The notes: generated from the letters alone by a model not told the origin. A stretch of 64,000 nucleotides of DNA from Lysinibacter cavernae (GCF_011758565.1 NZ_JAAMOX010000002.1:930001-994000), one strand, 5' to 3'. Shown: positions 1 to 9,153, counted from the stretch's first letter. Translations and numbers: made by a program.

Positions 1-1172
1 GAGAGGCCGAGGGCCAGGTTTTCGGCTGCACCGGTCTCAGCAAGACCGCCAGGGTTGTTCGTCTGTCCGGTAACGGGAGGTGTTACAGGGCTGTCCTGCT
101 TCACCGCGCCGCCGTCAAGCGTTGCGAAGAGCACCAAGCGTCCGAAGTTGTCGAACGAGGCGAAGGTGTGTGGCTCCGAGGTGTATGTAGCGCCAACCTT
201 TGCGGCGTAAGCGCCTGCGGCAACGGTCGATCCGCCGAGCGACTTGGGGCTCGTGTAGAGGTAGTCGCTGAGAGCAACACCATCAAACGAAGCCGCCCCC
301 GAGTAGTCAGCGATGTTGCTGAATGCAAGGTTGAGGTCTTCGCCAGCAAGATAAATGCCGGGTGACGTGATGCGCGAGTCAGTGCCGTACGCGGCGTTCT
401 GCAGGTCGTAGTCGGCAACCGTAAACATGTTGTCGAGTTCATCGAGCGTAGGAATCGTAGGTACTGGCGTGCTGGTAGCGTCCAGAACGACGTTGCCGCT
501 GCCGTCGAATGACACGTTGTACGTTACCGTCTGTCCGCGCCAGATGGCCGCGTCAGCCGAGAAGATTACAGCTTCAGCTGCTGCGGCAAACGTTACCGGA
601 GCGAGGGTCTCAGTTTCCTCTGGAGCTGGGGTTTCAGTCTCTTCGGGTGCTGGTGTTTCAGTTTCCTCGGGTGCTGGTGTTTCAGTCTCTTCGGGTGCTG
701 GTGTTTCAGTCTCTTCGGGTGCTGGTGTTTCAGTCTCTTCGGGTGCTGGTGTTTCAGTCTCTTCGGGTACTGGTGTTTCAGTTTCCTCTGGAGCTGGGGT
801 CTCGGTCTCTTCTGGTTCGGGGGCGACGGTTTCGCCACCATCCTTCGCCTTGATGAATACCTTAACTGGGCCAGCGTAGTGCTGTGCGGTTGCAAGGCCG
901 GTTGCGTCGGTTGACGCCTCCGTGAAGACCTCGAGGTCATCCGAGGTGTTGAGGTCGAGTGCAGGGGACGTGACAGCGACGTCATAGCCATCGCCGAGCG
1001 TAGCTGAGTTGAACTGGAAGTTGATGGTTCCGGAGTTTGCAGCGAACATCGCGTCAAACTCTGGATCAGTTTCGGTGGCGTTTGCTGCGCCAACACCGGC
1101 AGTGAGCGCGAGGACGGATGCAGCAACGGCGGCTGCGCTGATGCGCGCGAACGTTGAACGTTTCTTAATCAA
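1..1172 (-). CDS. LAETG-anchored repeat surface protein (C-terminus outside window)
   Basis: Exported cell-wall protein, partial: the frame is open for 390 codons and runs off position 1. I place the start at a TTG (1172-1170) because AGGAG sits 7 nt before it. Residues 1-32 are a signal peptide (KKR, hydrophobic core, ANA cleavage motif). Residues about 33-108 form an unrecognised N-terminal domain. Residues about 109-188 are ten 8-residue repeats of the type ETPAPEET, a typical wall-spanning stalk. A second domain follows to about residue 365. LAETG at residues 377-381 is the sorting signal preferred by class E sortases of high-GC Gram-positives; the membrane segment and charged tail should lie just beyond the window. 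The ligand or role of the two non-repeat domains is unknown. Surface anchoring is well supported; function is not. Confidence 0.85.
   Translation of the reverse strand, partial: MIKKRSTFARISAAAVAASVLALTAGVGAANATETDPEFDAMFAANSGTINFQFNSATLGDGYDVAVTSPALDLNTSDDLEVFTEASTDATGLATAQHYAGPVKVFIKAKDGGETVAPEPEETETPAPEETETPVPEETETPAPEETETPAPEETETPAPEETETPAPEETETPAPEETETPAPEETETLAPVTFAAAAEAVIFSADAAIWRGQTVTYNVSFDGSGNVVLDATSTPVPTIPTLDELDNMFTVADYDLQNAAYGTDSRITSPGIYLAGEDLNLAFSNIADYSGAASFDGVALSDYLYTSPKSLGGSTVAAGAYAAKVGATYTSEPHTFASFDNFGRLVLFATLDGGAVKQDSPVTPPVTGQTNNPGGLAETGAAENLALGL
607..846 (-). repeat. Ten tandem 24-bp repeats coding ETPAPEET
   Basis: Ten head-to-tail 24-bp units (plus-strand core gtttcagtctcttcgggtgc) with no spacers. 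Central units are nearly identical; edge units carry synonymous or Val/Ser changes. Because 24 is a multiple of three, copy-number change would lengthen or shorten the stalk without a frameshift. All reading frames stay open across the repeat, which produces spurious overlapping ORFs. Confidence 0.95.
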
Positions 1173-1238
1173 GGGGGAACTCCTACTTGGGGGAAAGGGG
1201 CTCGCATGACATTCAAAGAAAAGCCACACGACTTTTCA

Positions 1239-1268
1239 ATATTGCCGTTTATTTGTGCGCAAAGTCAA
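1239..1268 (-). promoter_or_regulatory. Candidate promoter of the LAETG protein gene
   Basis: On the minus strand TTGACT (1268-1263) is followed after 18 nt by CAATAT, about 65 nt before the TTG start. The surrounding 100 bp are AT-rich compared with neighbouring DNA. The spacing is acceptable for a housekeeping sigma factor, but the -10 match is weak. Confidence 0.35.
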
Positions 1269-1384
1269 CCTGAGTCGAATAGATGTGTAAAGAATGTTTA
1301 ATTTCTTTTTGTTTGCGTGTGTGTCAGTAACTATTTTGCGGGTCCGTTGCTATGTGAATCGTCACGTGCCCCAAAACGCACACA

Positions 1385-1421
1385 GCCCGGTCGTCCCCCA
1401 ATAGATGAGCGACAACCGGGC
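1385..1421 (-). terminator. Hairpin after the peptide ABC operon
   Basis: Inverted repeat GCCCGGTCGTC / GACAACCGGGC lies 18 nt beyond the last gene of the minus-strand peptide transporter operon. On that strand it is followed by GTGTGCGTTTTGG, only a weak T-run, so it may be an imperfect intrinsic terminator. Confidence 0.5.
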
Positions 1422-1438
1422 CGTGCGACCAGGTAAAC

Positions 1439-2221
1439 CTACCCCGGCAGCGTGCCGAGGCCGTCAACCTTCGGAATAGCCGCGAGCAGGCGCTGCGTGT
1501 ATGCATCCTGTGGATGTGACCACACGTCGTTGACCGGACCGCGTTCCACGATCTTGCCCTTGCTCATCACTGCTACGTCGTCCGCGATGATGCGAACCAC
1601 CGCGAGGTCGTGACTGATGAACAGCAGCGACGCCCCAGACTCAAGCGCCAGCTTGCGCATGAGGGTTGCGATCTTCGCCTGCAGGCTCGCGTCAAGCGAG
1701 GCAATGGGCTCGTCGCCGATAAGGAGTTCTGGCCCTGAGGCGATCGCGCGCGCGATCGCGATGCGCTGCCGTTGCCCGCCAGAGAACTGGTGTGGGAAAC
1801 GGCTCTGCGCCTCGGCGGGCAGCTCAACCTCTTCGAGGAGGTTGGCGACGCTCCACGTAGTTTTATCAGGGTTGATACGCAGACCATCGGCGATCTGGCT
1901 CCCGATGGTGCGGCGCGGGTTAAGCGACGCATACGGGTTCTGGAACACCATTTGGATGCGCATCTGGTCGGCTGGGCGCTTGCGCATCCCGAGCTTCGTG
2001 ATGGGCACGTCGCCGTAGTGGATGCTGCCGGAACTGATGGGTTCGAGGCCACACACGGCCCGCGCAAGCGTTGACTTGCCGCAGCCTGATTCACCTACGA
2101 GCCCAACCACCTGGCGCGGTTGCACCTCAAGGTTGACCTCGTTGACGGCGGTGAGCTTGCCTCGCCCAGGCAGCCGGTACGTGACCGAGAGCTTGTCGAG
2201 CGTCAGTAGTGCCTTGCTCAT
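1439..2221 (-). CDS. Peptide ABC transporter ATP-binding protein (OppF/DppF type)
   Basis: Cytoplasmic ATPase subunit that, with its partner encoded at 2218-3174, powers oligopeptide or dipeptide import. 260 residues: Walker [10 protein letters not shown] at residues 43-51, signature SGGQRQR from 147, Walker B ending in the catalytic Glu of DEPIASLD at about 171, and H-loop histidine about 204 (FISHDL). It is shorter than many OppF proteins because the C-terminal oligopeptide/dipeptide extension is brief. The start ATG overlaps the upstream stop by 4 nt (ATGA), indicating translational coupling. It is the last gene of a five-gene operon. Substrate cannot be read from the sequence. Confidence 0.93.
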   Translation of the reverse strand: MSKALLTLDKLSVTYRLPGRGKLTAVNEVNLEVQPRQVVGLVGESGCGKSTLARAVCGLEPISSGSIHYGDVPITKLGMRKRPADQMRIQMVFQNPYASLNPRRTIGSQIADGLRINPDKTTWSVANLLEEVELPAEAQSRFPHQFSGGQRQRIAIARAIASGPELLIGDEPIASLDASLQAKIATLMRKLALESGASLLFISHDLAVVRIIADDVAVMSKGKIVERGPVNDVWSHPQDAYTQRLLAAIPKVDGLGTLPG

Positions 2222-3174
2222 CGGCTTTCCTCCTTGCGCTCTTCCGGGTCTTCCATGATCTTCGCGCCAAGCAGCTCGTCGTTCAGCGACGGTGACTCGT
2301 CACGAATCACCGGGACGAGCTCGACGGCATCCAACAGCGAAGAATCCACCGAAGCCGGATCAACATAGTCGTCATCCTCAGAACGCTCACGGGGGAGCGC
2401 GTCGATGAGTGCCTTGGTGTAGTCGTGCTGCGGGTTGGTCAGGATGCTGTAGCGGTCGCCCTCTTCAACAATGAGCCCCTGCCGCATGATCGAGATGCGA
2501 TCCGCGAGGCTCGACATAACGCCGAGGTCGTGGGTCACGAGCATGATTGCGAGGTCAAGGTCATCACAGAGCGTGCGCAGCAGCCGGAGGATGCCTGCCT
2601 GCACCGTGACGTCGAGCGCAGTGGTTGGCTCGTCGGCGATGAGAATTGACGGCTCGCAGATCACGGCAACCGCGATCGCGATGCGCTGCAGCTGCCCGCC
2701 AGAGAACTGGTGAGGGTATTTGCGCAGCGCCGCCTCCGGATGTGGCACCTGCACAAGTTTCAGCACTTCGAGCGCGCGGGCAGAAGCCGCCTTTCTGCTC
2801 AGGCGCTTGTGCACGCGGAGGTGATCGGTGAGCTGACCCTCGATGTTGATCATCGGGTGCAGACTCGCGGTCGGGTCCTGGAACACCATCGCGATCTCTT
2901 TGCCGCGCAGCTGGTTCATCTGCCGCTCAGGCAGCTTCAACAGGTTGCGGCCACCAAAGTCGATGCTTCCGCCCGTGCGGGCGTTTTCGGGGAGGATGCC
3001 ACAAATGGCAAGTCCCGTCATCGACTTTCCCGAACCAGATTCGCCGGCAAGCCCGGTGATCTGGCCAGGGATGAGCTCGAGGTCGATCCCGTGAATGATC
3101 TGCTTCGGTTCTTTCATGGTTCCGAGCGTCACCTCAAGGTTCTTGATGCTGAGGCCTGTTTTGGTCTCGGTCAC
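2218..3174 (-). CDS. Peptide ABC transporter ATP-binding protein (OppD/DppD type)
   Basis: Second ATPase of the importer. 318 residues with Walker A GESGSGKS at about 44-51, Q-loop in VFQDP, signature FSGGQLQR at about 157-164, Walker B with DEPTTALD at about 181-188 and the H-loop in VTHDLGVM. The C-terminal 60 residues are unusually acidic and may be disordered; they lie after the oligopeptide-family C-terminal region ([15 protein letters not shown]). It overlaps both neighbours by 4 nt, the tight packing expected of one polycistronic unit. Confidence 0.93.
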   Translation of the reverse strand: MTETKTGLSIKNLEVTLGTMKEPKQIIHGIDLELIPGQITGLAGESGSGKSMTGLAICGILPENARTGGSIDFGGRNLLKLPERQMNQLRGKEIAMVFQDPTASLHPMINIEGQLTDHLRVHKRLSRKAASARALEVLKLVQVPHPEAALRKYPHQFSGGQLQRIAIAVAVICEPSILIADEPTTALDVTVQAGILRLLRTLCDDLDLAIMLVTHDLGVMSSLADRISIMRQGLIVEEGDRYSILTNPQHDYTKALIDALPRERSEDDDYVDPASVDSSLLDAVELVPVIRDESPSLNDELLGAKIMEDPEERKEESR

Positions 3175-4055
3175 ATTGCCCTCCCCTGAACGGCATCCGC
3201 GGTGTGCGGATCGAGCGAGTCGCGTAGCGAGTCACCGATGAAGTTGAACGCCATAACCACCGTGAAGATGGCAAGGCCTGGGAATGCGGAGATCCACCAC
3301 GAGGAGAACTGCTGCACACCATCCGAAACCATCGCGCCCCAGTCTGGGGTTGGTGGCACGGCGCCGAGTCCAAGGAACGAGAGGCCTGCGAGGAGCAAGA
3401 TTGCCGTTCCTACGTCAAGCATCGCGAGGACAAATACCGGCGAGATGACGTTTGGCAGCACATCGCGGCGAAGCGACGTGAACGGTCCGTTGCCAAGCAG
3501 CCGCCCTGCGACAACGTACTCCTGGTTGCGGGCGGTCATCACGAGTGAGCGAGTCACACGCGCATAGGCCGGCCACGACACAATGAGCATCGCAATCACC
3601 GCGTTGGTGAGGCTGGGCCCGAGGGCCGCGGCAATCACCATGGCGAGGATGATCGTTGGGAACGCAAACACGAGGTCGGCGATACGCATGATGACCTCAT
3701 CCACTGCCTTGCCAAAGTACCCGGCAATCGCGCCGAGTACCCCACCAAGGATCATGGATGCCGCAACGAGCATGAGCGCAAGCGGCAGCGAAATGCTGGC
3801 GCCGCTGAGTACGCGCGAGAACACGTCTCGGCCTACCTGGTCGGTGCCAAACAGGTGCTCGGCGCTTGGCGGCTGCAGGCGCGGGAAATCCTGGGCAAGC
3901 GGGTTGAAGGGAACGATCCACTGCGAGAAGATCGCGATGAGTACCCAGGCGAGCGCAATGACCATTCCCGTAATGGCGAGTGGCGTGCGGAACGACGGTG
4001 AAATCTTGATCCAACGGCGCCGTTTGGCGCGGGTGGCTAGGACGTCTGTGGTCAT
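3171..4055 (-). CDS. Peptide ABC transporter permease (DppC/OppC type)
   Basis: Inner-membrane subunit, 294 residues. The N-terminus is cytoplasmic and basic (RAKRRR), followed by a first membrane helix at about 25-47, an external segment with the family motif HLFGTDQVGRDVFSRV, then five further helices. The EAA-type loop that docks the ATPases is visible in QEYVVAGRLLGNGPF...RRDVLPN. Length and topology match DppC/OppC. It pairs with the permease at 4052-5146. Confidence 0.93.
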   Translation of the reverse strand: MTTDVLATRAKRRRWIKISPSFRTPLAITGMVIALAWVLIAIFSQWIVPFNPLAQDFPRLQPPSAEHLFGTDQVGRDVFSRVLSGASISLPLALMLVAASMILGGVLGAIAGYFGKAVDEVIMRIADLVFAFPTIILAMVIAAALGPSLTNAVIAMLIVSWPAYARVTRSLVMTARNQEYVVAGRLLGNGPFTSLRRDVLPNVISPVFVLAMLDVGTAILLLAGLSFLGLGAVPPTPDWGAMVSDGVQQFSSWWISAFPGLAIFTVVMAFNFIGDSLRDSLDPHTADAVQGRAM

Positions 4056-5146
4056 GAGACCCTCACTCTCGGGTCGATAACGCCGTAGAGCACATCAACC
4101 AGGAAGTTCAGGCCGATGTACACAACGCCGACGACAAGACCAACGCCCATAATCGCGGGCAAATCAAGTTTGGTTGCGGCCGAGAACGAGTATTCGCCAA
4201 GGCCGTGCCAGGAATAGACCTTCTCGACAAGCACCGTTCCAGAAAGGAGCGAACCAAAGGCGAGCCCAAGCACCGTAATAATCGGTACGAGCGCACCGCG
4301 CAGCACGTAGCCAAGAACAACCTTGCGCTTCGGAAGGCCCTTTGCTCGAGCTGCTTTGACGTAGTCCATATCAAGCACTTCCATGACGGCAGAACGCGCG
4401 AAGCGGGTCAGGAGGCCAATCGTGTAGAGCGCGAGCACGGATGCCGGCAGGATCAGGTGGTACACGGCATCGCCAAACGTCGACCATTGGCCGGCGAGCA
4501 GCGAGTCGACCGTATATAGGCCTGTTACTTGCGGCGGAGGCATTGCTGCCGGTGAGAGTCGGCCAGAGCCGGGGAACCAACCGAGCAAGAAGAAGAACAC
4601 GTAGTAGACCACGAGAGCGAGCCAAAACGTTGGCCAAGAGAGGCCGATGAGGCTCACGACGCGGATGACCTGGTCGGTGAACTTGCGGCGCTTCATAGCT
4701 GCCCACAGGCCGAGGCCGATACCGATGAGTGCCGAGAATACGATGGCGCTCAGGGCAAGCTCGATTGTGGCTGGGAATGCTTTTGCGAGTTCCTCTGCAA
4801 CCGGCTGGCGGGTCTGGGTTGATGTGCCGAGGTCGCCCTGGAGCACGTTGCCGAGGTACGTGATGTACTGAACGGGCAGTGGCTTGTCGAGGCCGTTTTC
4901 GGCACGGAACTTTGCGACGATCTCTGGGTTCGCCGCTGCCTGCTCGCCGAGAGCGGCTTGCACTGGATCAGCGGGAACCAGGTTCGTGAGGGTGAACGTC
5001 ACGATAGTGACGCCCAACATGAGGAGCGCAGTCAAGCCGAGGCGGATAGCGAGGTAACGCACCAGCGGCGGGATGCCCCGCCGTGGTGCGTTACCTGTAG
5101 TTACCGCTACAGCGACGGTGTCGTTACTTGATGAGGGCAAGGTCAA
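4052..5146 (-). CDS. Peptide ABC transporter permease (DppB/OppB type)
   Basis: Inner-membrane subunit, up to 364 residues. After an N-terminal extension of about 28 residues come the hallmark first helix and motif (VRYLAIRLGL...VTFTLTNLVPADPVQAALG), six predicted helices and the EAA loop DYVKAARAKGLPKRKVVLGYVLRGALVP. The start is uncertain: the longest frame begins with TTG at 5146, inside the preceding binding-protein gene (23-nt overlap); a downstream GTG just before RYLAIRL would remove the extension. Either way translation is probably coupled to the binding-protein gene. Confidence 0.9.
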   Translation of the reverse strand: MTLPSSSNDTVAVAVTTGNAPRRGIPPLVRYLAIRLGLTALLMLGVTIVTFTLTNLVPADPVQAALGEQAAANPEIVAKFRAENGLDKPLPVQYITYLGNVLQGDLGTSTQTRQPVAEELAKAFPATIELALSAIVFSALIGIGLGLWAAMKRRKFTDQVIRVVSLIGLSWPTFWLALVVYYVFFFLLGWFPGSGRLSPAAMPPPQVTGLYTVDSLLAGQWSTFGDAVYHLILPASVLALYTIGLLTRFARSAVMEVLDMDYVKAARAKGLPKRKVVLGYVLRGALVPIITVLGLAFGSLLSGTVLVEKVYSWHGLGEYSFSAATKLDLPAIMGVGLVVGVVYIGLNFLVDVLYGVIDPRVRVS

Positions 5147-6701
5147 CTGTCCACACGGGGTTGGTGATCACTGACGAAACCGTCGGCGAGGTAACCACGT
5201 TCTGAGCAGGCTGCAGCAGCGGAATGAAGGGGCCCGTCGCGTTGAGCGACTTCTGGAACTCTTCGTACGCCGCGGCACGTGCGTCGCCGGTTGCCGCCTT
5301 TGCGGCATCCGCGAGGGTCGTGACGGCTGGGTCGCCGTCTGCAGGCCATCCGGCGCGGAGACCAACAAGCTCACCAGGTGCGAAGACGAGGTAGTTTGAG
5401 GGGTCCGGGAAGTCGGGGCCCCAGTACCAGAGACCAATGGTCTCCTTGCCGTCGCGGTACGCGTCGAGCTCGGTGGCAACCGGTGCCGGTGCGAGTTCAA
5501 TCGTGATTCCGGCCTCGGCAAGCTGTGCCTGTGCTGCTTCTGCAACGCTCTGGAGCGAAAGTCCCTGGACGGTGATGTCGTTGGGGAAGTTCAGCGTGAT
5601 CTTCTCGCCCTTATAGGTCGACTCTGAGAGTGCCTTCTTCGCTGCGTCGAGGTCGCGGGCGTTGCCTTCCTTTGCGTCAAGCGCGCCTACGAAGATCGAT
5701 GGGATAACTCCGCCGGGCTGTACTGAGCCCTTTCCTGCCATATCAACGATCTTGTCGTAGTCGATGGCGTTCTTGACGGCTTCCATGAACTTCGGGTCGC
5801 TCGTGACCGTGCTGATGGCAGGGTCTTGGTTCATGAGCAGGAAGATCATGTAACGCGAGGGGTTGCTGATGACCTTGACGTCAGCGCTTCCGAGCTCGGC
5901 TACCTGGTCGGGGTTGAGGTCGAGAGCAACTTGCGACTCACCCTTTTCTACGTTGAGCTTCTGGGTTGGGCCGGCAACGTTGCGAAGAACAACGCGGTCG
6001 TAAGCCGGCTTGTCGCCTGCATAGTTCGGGTTTGATGTGAAGACAACCTCGGCTGCCGCGTCAAACGACTCGAGCATGTATGGTCCAGAACCCGCGGACT
6101 CCGTGTTGAGGAAGCCTTCCGCAGCGTCGGACTCGGTGTTCGATCCGCCGTTTGCTTCAACAACTTCCTGGTTGACAACGCCGAGTGCAGGGTTGGGGAG
6201 GATGAAGGGAAGGGCAGGGTTTGGCTCTGCAGAGGTGAGCGTGAGTGTGTCGTCGCCGGTCTTAGCAACGGTCACTCCGTCAAGCAGGAAGGAAGGGTTT
6301 CCCTTTACTCCCTGAACGCGCTCGAGCGAGAAGACTGCGTCGTCAACGGTCACATCGGAACCGTCGGAGAACTTTGAGTCGCCCTTCATGGTGAGGGTCA
6401 TGACCGTGTTGTCGGCGTTCATCTCGTAGCTTGCGAGGCCGTCAACTGGCGTCGTAACGTCTTCGCCGTCAAAGCTGAGAAGCGTCTCGTAGAGTGACTT
6501 GGCTACGATCGAGCCGGTCGTTTCGTACTGACGGTTTGGGTCAGCGGTTTTCAGGTCGAAAGATGCATCGACAACGAGTGATTTGCCGTCTCCGCCTCCC
6601 GAATTTGATGGGCTATTTGAGCCTGCGCAGGCGGTTGCAAAGAGCACTGTTGCTGTGAGTGCGCTTGCGACGCCGAGGCTACGCCTTAGGGACTTCTTCA
6701 T
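5124..6701 (-). CDS. Peptide-binding lipoprotein (SBP family 5)
   Basis: Extracytoplasmic substrate-binding lipoprotein of the peptide importer, 525 residues. I start at ATG 6701 because GGAGG precedes it by 5 nt; an ATG 12 nt upstream has no such site. Residues 1-25 form a lipoprotein signal (MKKSLRRS, hydrophobic core, lipobox ATAC with Cys25) followed by a Ser/Gly/Asn linker. The rest is a family 5 solute-binding fold, for example the N-terminal ADPNRQYETTGSIVAKSLYETLLSFDGE and the C-terminal YWGPDFPDPSNYLVFAPGELVG. First gene of the operon, divergent from the Lrp-type regulator at 6882. Confidence 0.93.
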   Translation of the reverse strand: MKKSLRRSLGVASALTATVLFATACAGSNSPSNSGGGDGKSLVVDASFDLKTADPNRQYETTGSIVAKSLYETLLSFDGEDVTTPVDGLASYEMNADNTVMTLTMKGDSKFSDGSDVTVDDAVFSLERVQGVKGNPSFLLDGVTVAKTGDDTLTLTSAEPNPALPFILPNPALGVVNQEVVEANGGSNTESDAAEGFLNTESAGSGPYMLESFDAAAEVVFTSNPNYAGDKPAYDRVVLRNVAGPTQKLNVEKGESQVALDLNPDQVAELGSADVKVISNPSRYMIFLLMNQDPAISTVTSDPKFMEAVKNAIDYDKIVDMAGKGSVQPGGVIPSIFVGALDAKEGNARDLDAAKKALSESTYKGEKITLNFPNDITVQGLSLQSVAEAAQAQLAEAGITIELAPAPVATELDAYRDGKETIGLWYWGPDFPDPSNYLVFAPGELVGLRAGWPADGDPAVTTLADAAKAATGDARAAAYEEFQKSLNATGPFIPLLQPAQNVVTSPTVSSVITNPVWTVDLALIK

Positions 6702-6826
6702 CTGGGCCTCCATGTACTATCCGAATTGGATAACTATGTACAGAAGTTACGATAGCTGGAATTATTGTGTCAACTGCGGGAAAATATCAGTTAGTTTTGT
6801 CTTGGAAACCTCCAAAAAAGAAGCAA

Positions 6827-6848
6827 TTTGTCCAACAATATTGACAAA
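6827..6848. promoter_or_regulatory. Candidate Lrp/AsnC operator
   Basis: Inverted repeat TTTGTCCAA / TTGACAAA in an AT-rich stretch between the divergent regulator (start 6882) and peptide transporter operon (start 6701). A second small palindrome, TTGGA-AACC-TCCAA, lies at 6802-6815. Lrp/AsnC proteins commonly bind degenerate AT-rich palindromes in the divergent interval next to their own gene, so this is the natural candidate site. No binding data are implied. Confidence 0.4.
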
Positions 6849-6881
6849 ACGTACCACTAATGCGGACGATCGGCTGGAACT

Positions 6882-7457
6882 ATGAAAATTGACTCGACGA
6901 ATATCGCCATGATTGACCTGCTTCGGAGGCAAGGTCGCATCTCGATCGCGGCGATTAGTGAGCAGCTCGGCATCTCTCGCTCCAATGCGTATGCCCGATA
7001 TGAGTGGCTCGTTAGCAGCGGTGTGATTACGTCGTTCCATGCCCGCATCAACCCGGAAAAGGTCGGCTTGAACATCTCAGCCCTCGTGTTTGTGACCCTT
7101 GAGCAGGCGCTCTGGACCGAGTTTCGTGAGCAACTCGCCACGGTCGAGGAGCTTGAGTACTTTGCCGTCACAACCGGGCAGCACGACGCCATGCTGACCA
7201 TCAGGGCGACAAGCGTTGCGGCCATCCATGAGCTCGTGTCGCTGCGCCTGGCGAAGTGGCCCTCAATTAAGGCGACGGAAACGGTCTTCCTGATGGACGA
7301 ACAGACCAAATACGTGACGCTGCCAAGCGATCCGTACGTCGACGAGGACGACTTGCTTGGCGGCGACGCTGGCCAGCGCTACGGCATGACGCGCTTCATT
7401 CGTACAAAAGACGAGTCGATGGCGCAGTACGCGGGTGGCGACGCTACGGCTGAGTAA
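6882..7457 (+). CDS. Lrp/AsnC family transcriptional regulator
   Basis: DNA-binding regulator, 191 residues. An N-terminal winged helix-turn-helix (about residues 8-45; LLRRQGRISIAAISEQLGISRSNAYARYEWLVSSGVI in segments) precedes the AsnC effector/oligomerisation domain (about 65-145), whose central motif EYFAVTTGQHDAMLTIRA is clear. About 45 residues extend past the usual C-terminus. Adjacent and divergent to the peptide ABC operon, so it probably controls that operon in response to an amino acid or peptide. The last 14 nt overlap the convergent gene at 7444. Confidence 0.9.
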   Translation: MKIDSTNIAMIDLLRRQGRISIAAISEQLGISRSNAYARYEWLVSSGVITSFHARINPEKVGLNISALVFVTLEQALWTEFREQLATVEELEYFAVTTGQHDAMLTIRATSVAAIHELVSLRLAKWPSIKATETVFLMDEQTKYVTLPSDPYVDEDDLLGGDAGQRYGMTRFIRTKDESMAQYAGGDATAE

Positions 7458-7839
7458 TTTCTTGGCAGACGCTGAATTCGTCTTTGCCCGGAGTGAATTG
7501 GTAAAACTCGGTGAGGCGGAGGGCCCCGTCACTCGCCCTCGAGATGACCGACGTTGCCGAGCCGCTTCGGAGGCTTTGGTCTGTTGAGCGGTGGGTAAAG
7601 AAGATGGTCGCGGTGTCGCCGGTGCGCTGGCCCGCGAAGCGCCCAGTGAGAACCGTGTCCCCCGTGTAGTCGCCCCAAAGAACGCCGTTTTCCTCGAAGT
7701 AGCGGAAGACGGTTGGCGCGTTGGGGTCAACGGCGCTTGTGGTTGAGGAGACCATTGCGAAGCTCAGCCCGTTGAGTGACGCCGCCTCCCGTGCTCCATC
7801 GATGAGCTCGTCGTTGATGGCGGCTTGTTGATTGCTCAC
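7444..7839 (-). CDS. Small conserved beta-barrel-like protein of unknown function
   Basis: 131 residues from a GTG at 7839, chosen because GAGGAG lies 4 nt upstream. The core (TVFRYFEENGVLWGDYTGDTV...GRFAGQR...IFFTHR...LRLTEFYQF) resembles a family of small single-domain proteins often labelled as N-acetylglutamate synthase in databases without enzymatic support. No signal peptide or membrane segment. The gene converges on the Lrp gene with a 14-nt overlap of coding ends and is divergent from the Liv operon. Function unknown; family assignment from memory, moderate. Confidence 0.7.
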   Translation of the reverse strand: MSNQQAAINDELIDGAREAASLNGLSFAMVSSTTSAVDPNAPTVFRYFEENGVLWGDYTGDTVLTGRFAGQRTGDTATIFFTHRSTDQSLRSGSATSVISRASDGALRLTEFYQFTPGKDEFSVCQEITQP

Positions 7840-7992
7840 GGTTCTCCTCGGTTGTTTTGGGATTCCACGGAATGATTTACACAACCGTTACCAAAATTGT
7901 GCGCTGTAATATGTGCAATGTTATATGGTTTAGCCAGTGTCACGCGGGTTTCCGTGCGGAGACCTTTTGTCCTACAGAGAGGTAGTAAACAA

Positions 7993-9144
7993 ATGAAACG
8001 ACCCAAAATGCTGGTGATATCGCTTGTCGCGGCCACGGCTTTGACCCTGACCGGATGCAGCGGGGGACTGCTCGGCGGCGGCTCGTCAGACGAAGACGGT
8101 CCAATCAAGTTCGGAATGCTCGCGCCTCTCACCGGCTCAGAAGCTGCTGTTGGCCCCTTCATGAAGAACGGCGCACAGATGGCAGTTGACGAAATCAACG
8201 AGGCCGGTGGAGTGCTCGGGCGTCAGATTGAGCTCGACGTGCAAGACGAGGCGTGCGACCCGGTCGCCGCGGTAGCTGCCGCGAACAAGGTAGTGAGCAA
8301 CGGGGCCGTTGTGTCCGTCGGAGGCTACTGCTCCGGCGCGACCCTGCCAACGCTTCCGGTCTTTGAAAAGGCCAACATCCCCATGCTCATCCCAGCAGCC
8401 AACTCAGAGGACCTCGTCAACGAGGGGCTCAAGAACGTGTTCATGGTCAATGCGACAGGCTCACAGCAGGCTGACGCCGCCGCAAAGTACATCGAGAAGG
8501 TAGGCGCAAAGAACGTCGCCATCATTGATGACACCACAAGCTACTCGACCGACATCGCAAAGGCGACGGCCGAGCTCCTGAAAGAAAAGGGTGTCGAGGT
8601 TCAGTCGAGCTCGGTAACCCCAGGTGAGAGTGACTACTCCTCAGCAGTGAATAAGGCCCTGAGCATTACGCCAGACTTCATCTACTGGACCGGATACTTC
8701 CAAGAGGGTGGCCTCATCCTCAACCAGGTTCGCCAGGCTGGCTACACCAACCCCTACATGGTTGGAGACGGAAGTGTCTCGCCGACGCTGATCGAGATCG
8801 CCGGTGCGGATGTTGCCGAAGGCGCGCTCGCAACCATGACGCAGACCCCAGACACCATCAAGGGTGCAGAAGACTGGATCGCGAACTACACCGAGCAGTT
8901 CGGCTCCGAGCCGGGACCATACTCAACGCAGTCGTATGACGCTGTTCGCATCGCGGCCCACGCGATCGAAGAAGCAGGATCGACCGACGGCGACAAGATC
9001 ATCGAAGCGCTTGAGGCAATCGACGGCTTCGAAATCTTCTCCGGTCCGTTGAAGTTCACCGACCGTCACACCCTGAGCGTAGGTGGCTTCCAGATTCTCG
9101 TTGTTGAGAACGGCGCCTTCGTGCTCAAGGACAACCTCCAGTAG
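7993..9144 (+). CDS. livK: Branched-chain amino-acid-type ABC transporter binding lipoprotein
   Basis: Extracytoplasmic binding lipoprotein of family Peripla_BP_6, 383 residues. Start ATG 7993 is preceded by GAGAGG and begins the true signal MKRPKMLVISLVAATALTLTGC with lipobox Cys22. The mature protein shows the family pattern IKFGMLAPLTGSEAAVGPFMKNGAQMAVDEINEAGGVLG in parts and two alternating domains. Leads a five-gene operon with both permeases and both ATPases. The ligand could be leucine/isoleucine/valine or another amino acid, amide or urea; family membership does not decide this. Confidence 0.92.
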   Translation: MKRPKMLVISLVAATALTLTGCSGGLLGGGSSDEDGPIKFGMLAPLTGSEAAVGPFMKNGAQMAVDEINEAGGVLGRQIELDVQDEACDPVAAVAAANKVVSNGAVVSVGGYCSGATLPTLPVFEKANIPMLIPAANSEDLVNEGLKNVFMVNATGSQQADAAAKYIEKVGAKNVAIIDDTTSYSTDIAKATAELLKEKGVEVQSSSVTPGESDYSSAVNKALSITPDFIYWTGYFQEGGLILNQVRQAGYTNPYMVGDGSVSPTLIEIAGADVAEGALATMTQTPDTIKGAEDWIANYTEQFGSEPGPYSTQSYDAVRIAAHAIEEAGSTDGDKIIEALEAIDGFEIFSGPLKFTDRHTLSVGGFQILVVENGAFVLKDNLQ

Positions 9145-9153
9145 TCGTGAGTT

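Noticed and set aside
607-846. Possible CRISPR array
   Set aside because: Repeats are head to tail with no spacers and encode a regular peptide.
427-879. Val/Ser-rich plus-strand frame across the 24-bp repeats
   Set aside because: A by-product of the repeat staying open in several frames; the minus-strand frame has signal peptide, ribosome-binding site and LAETG motif.
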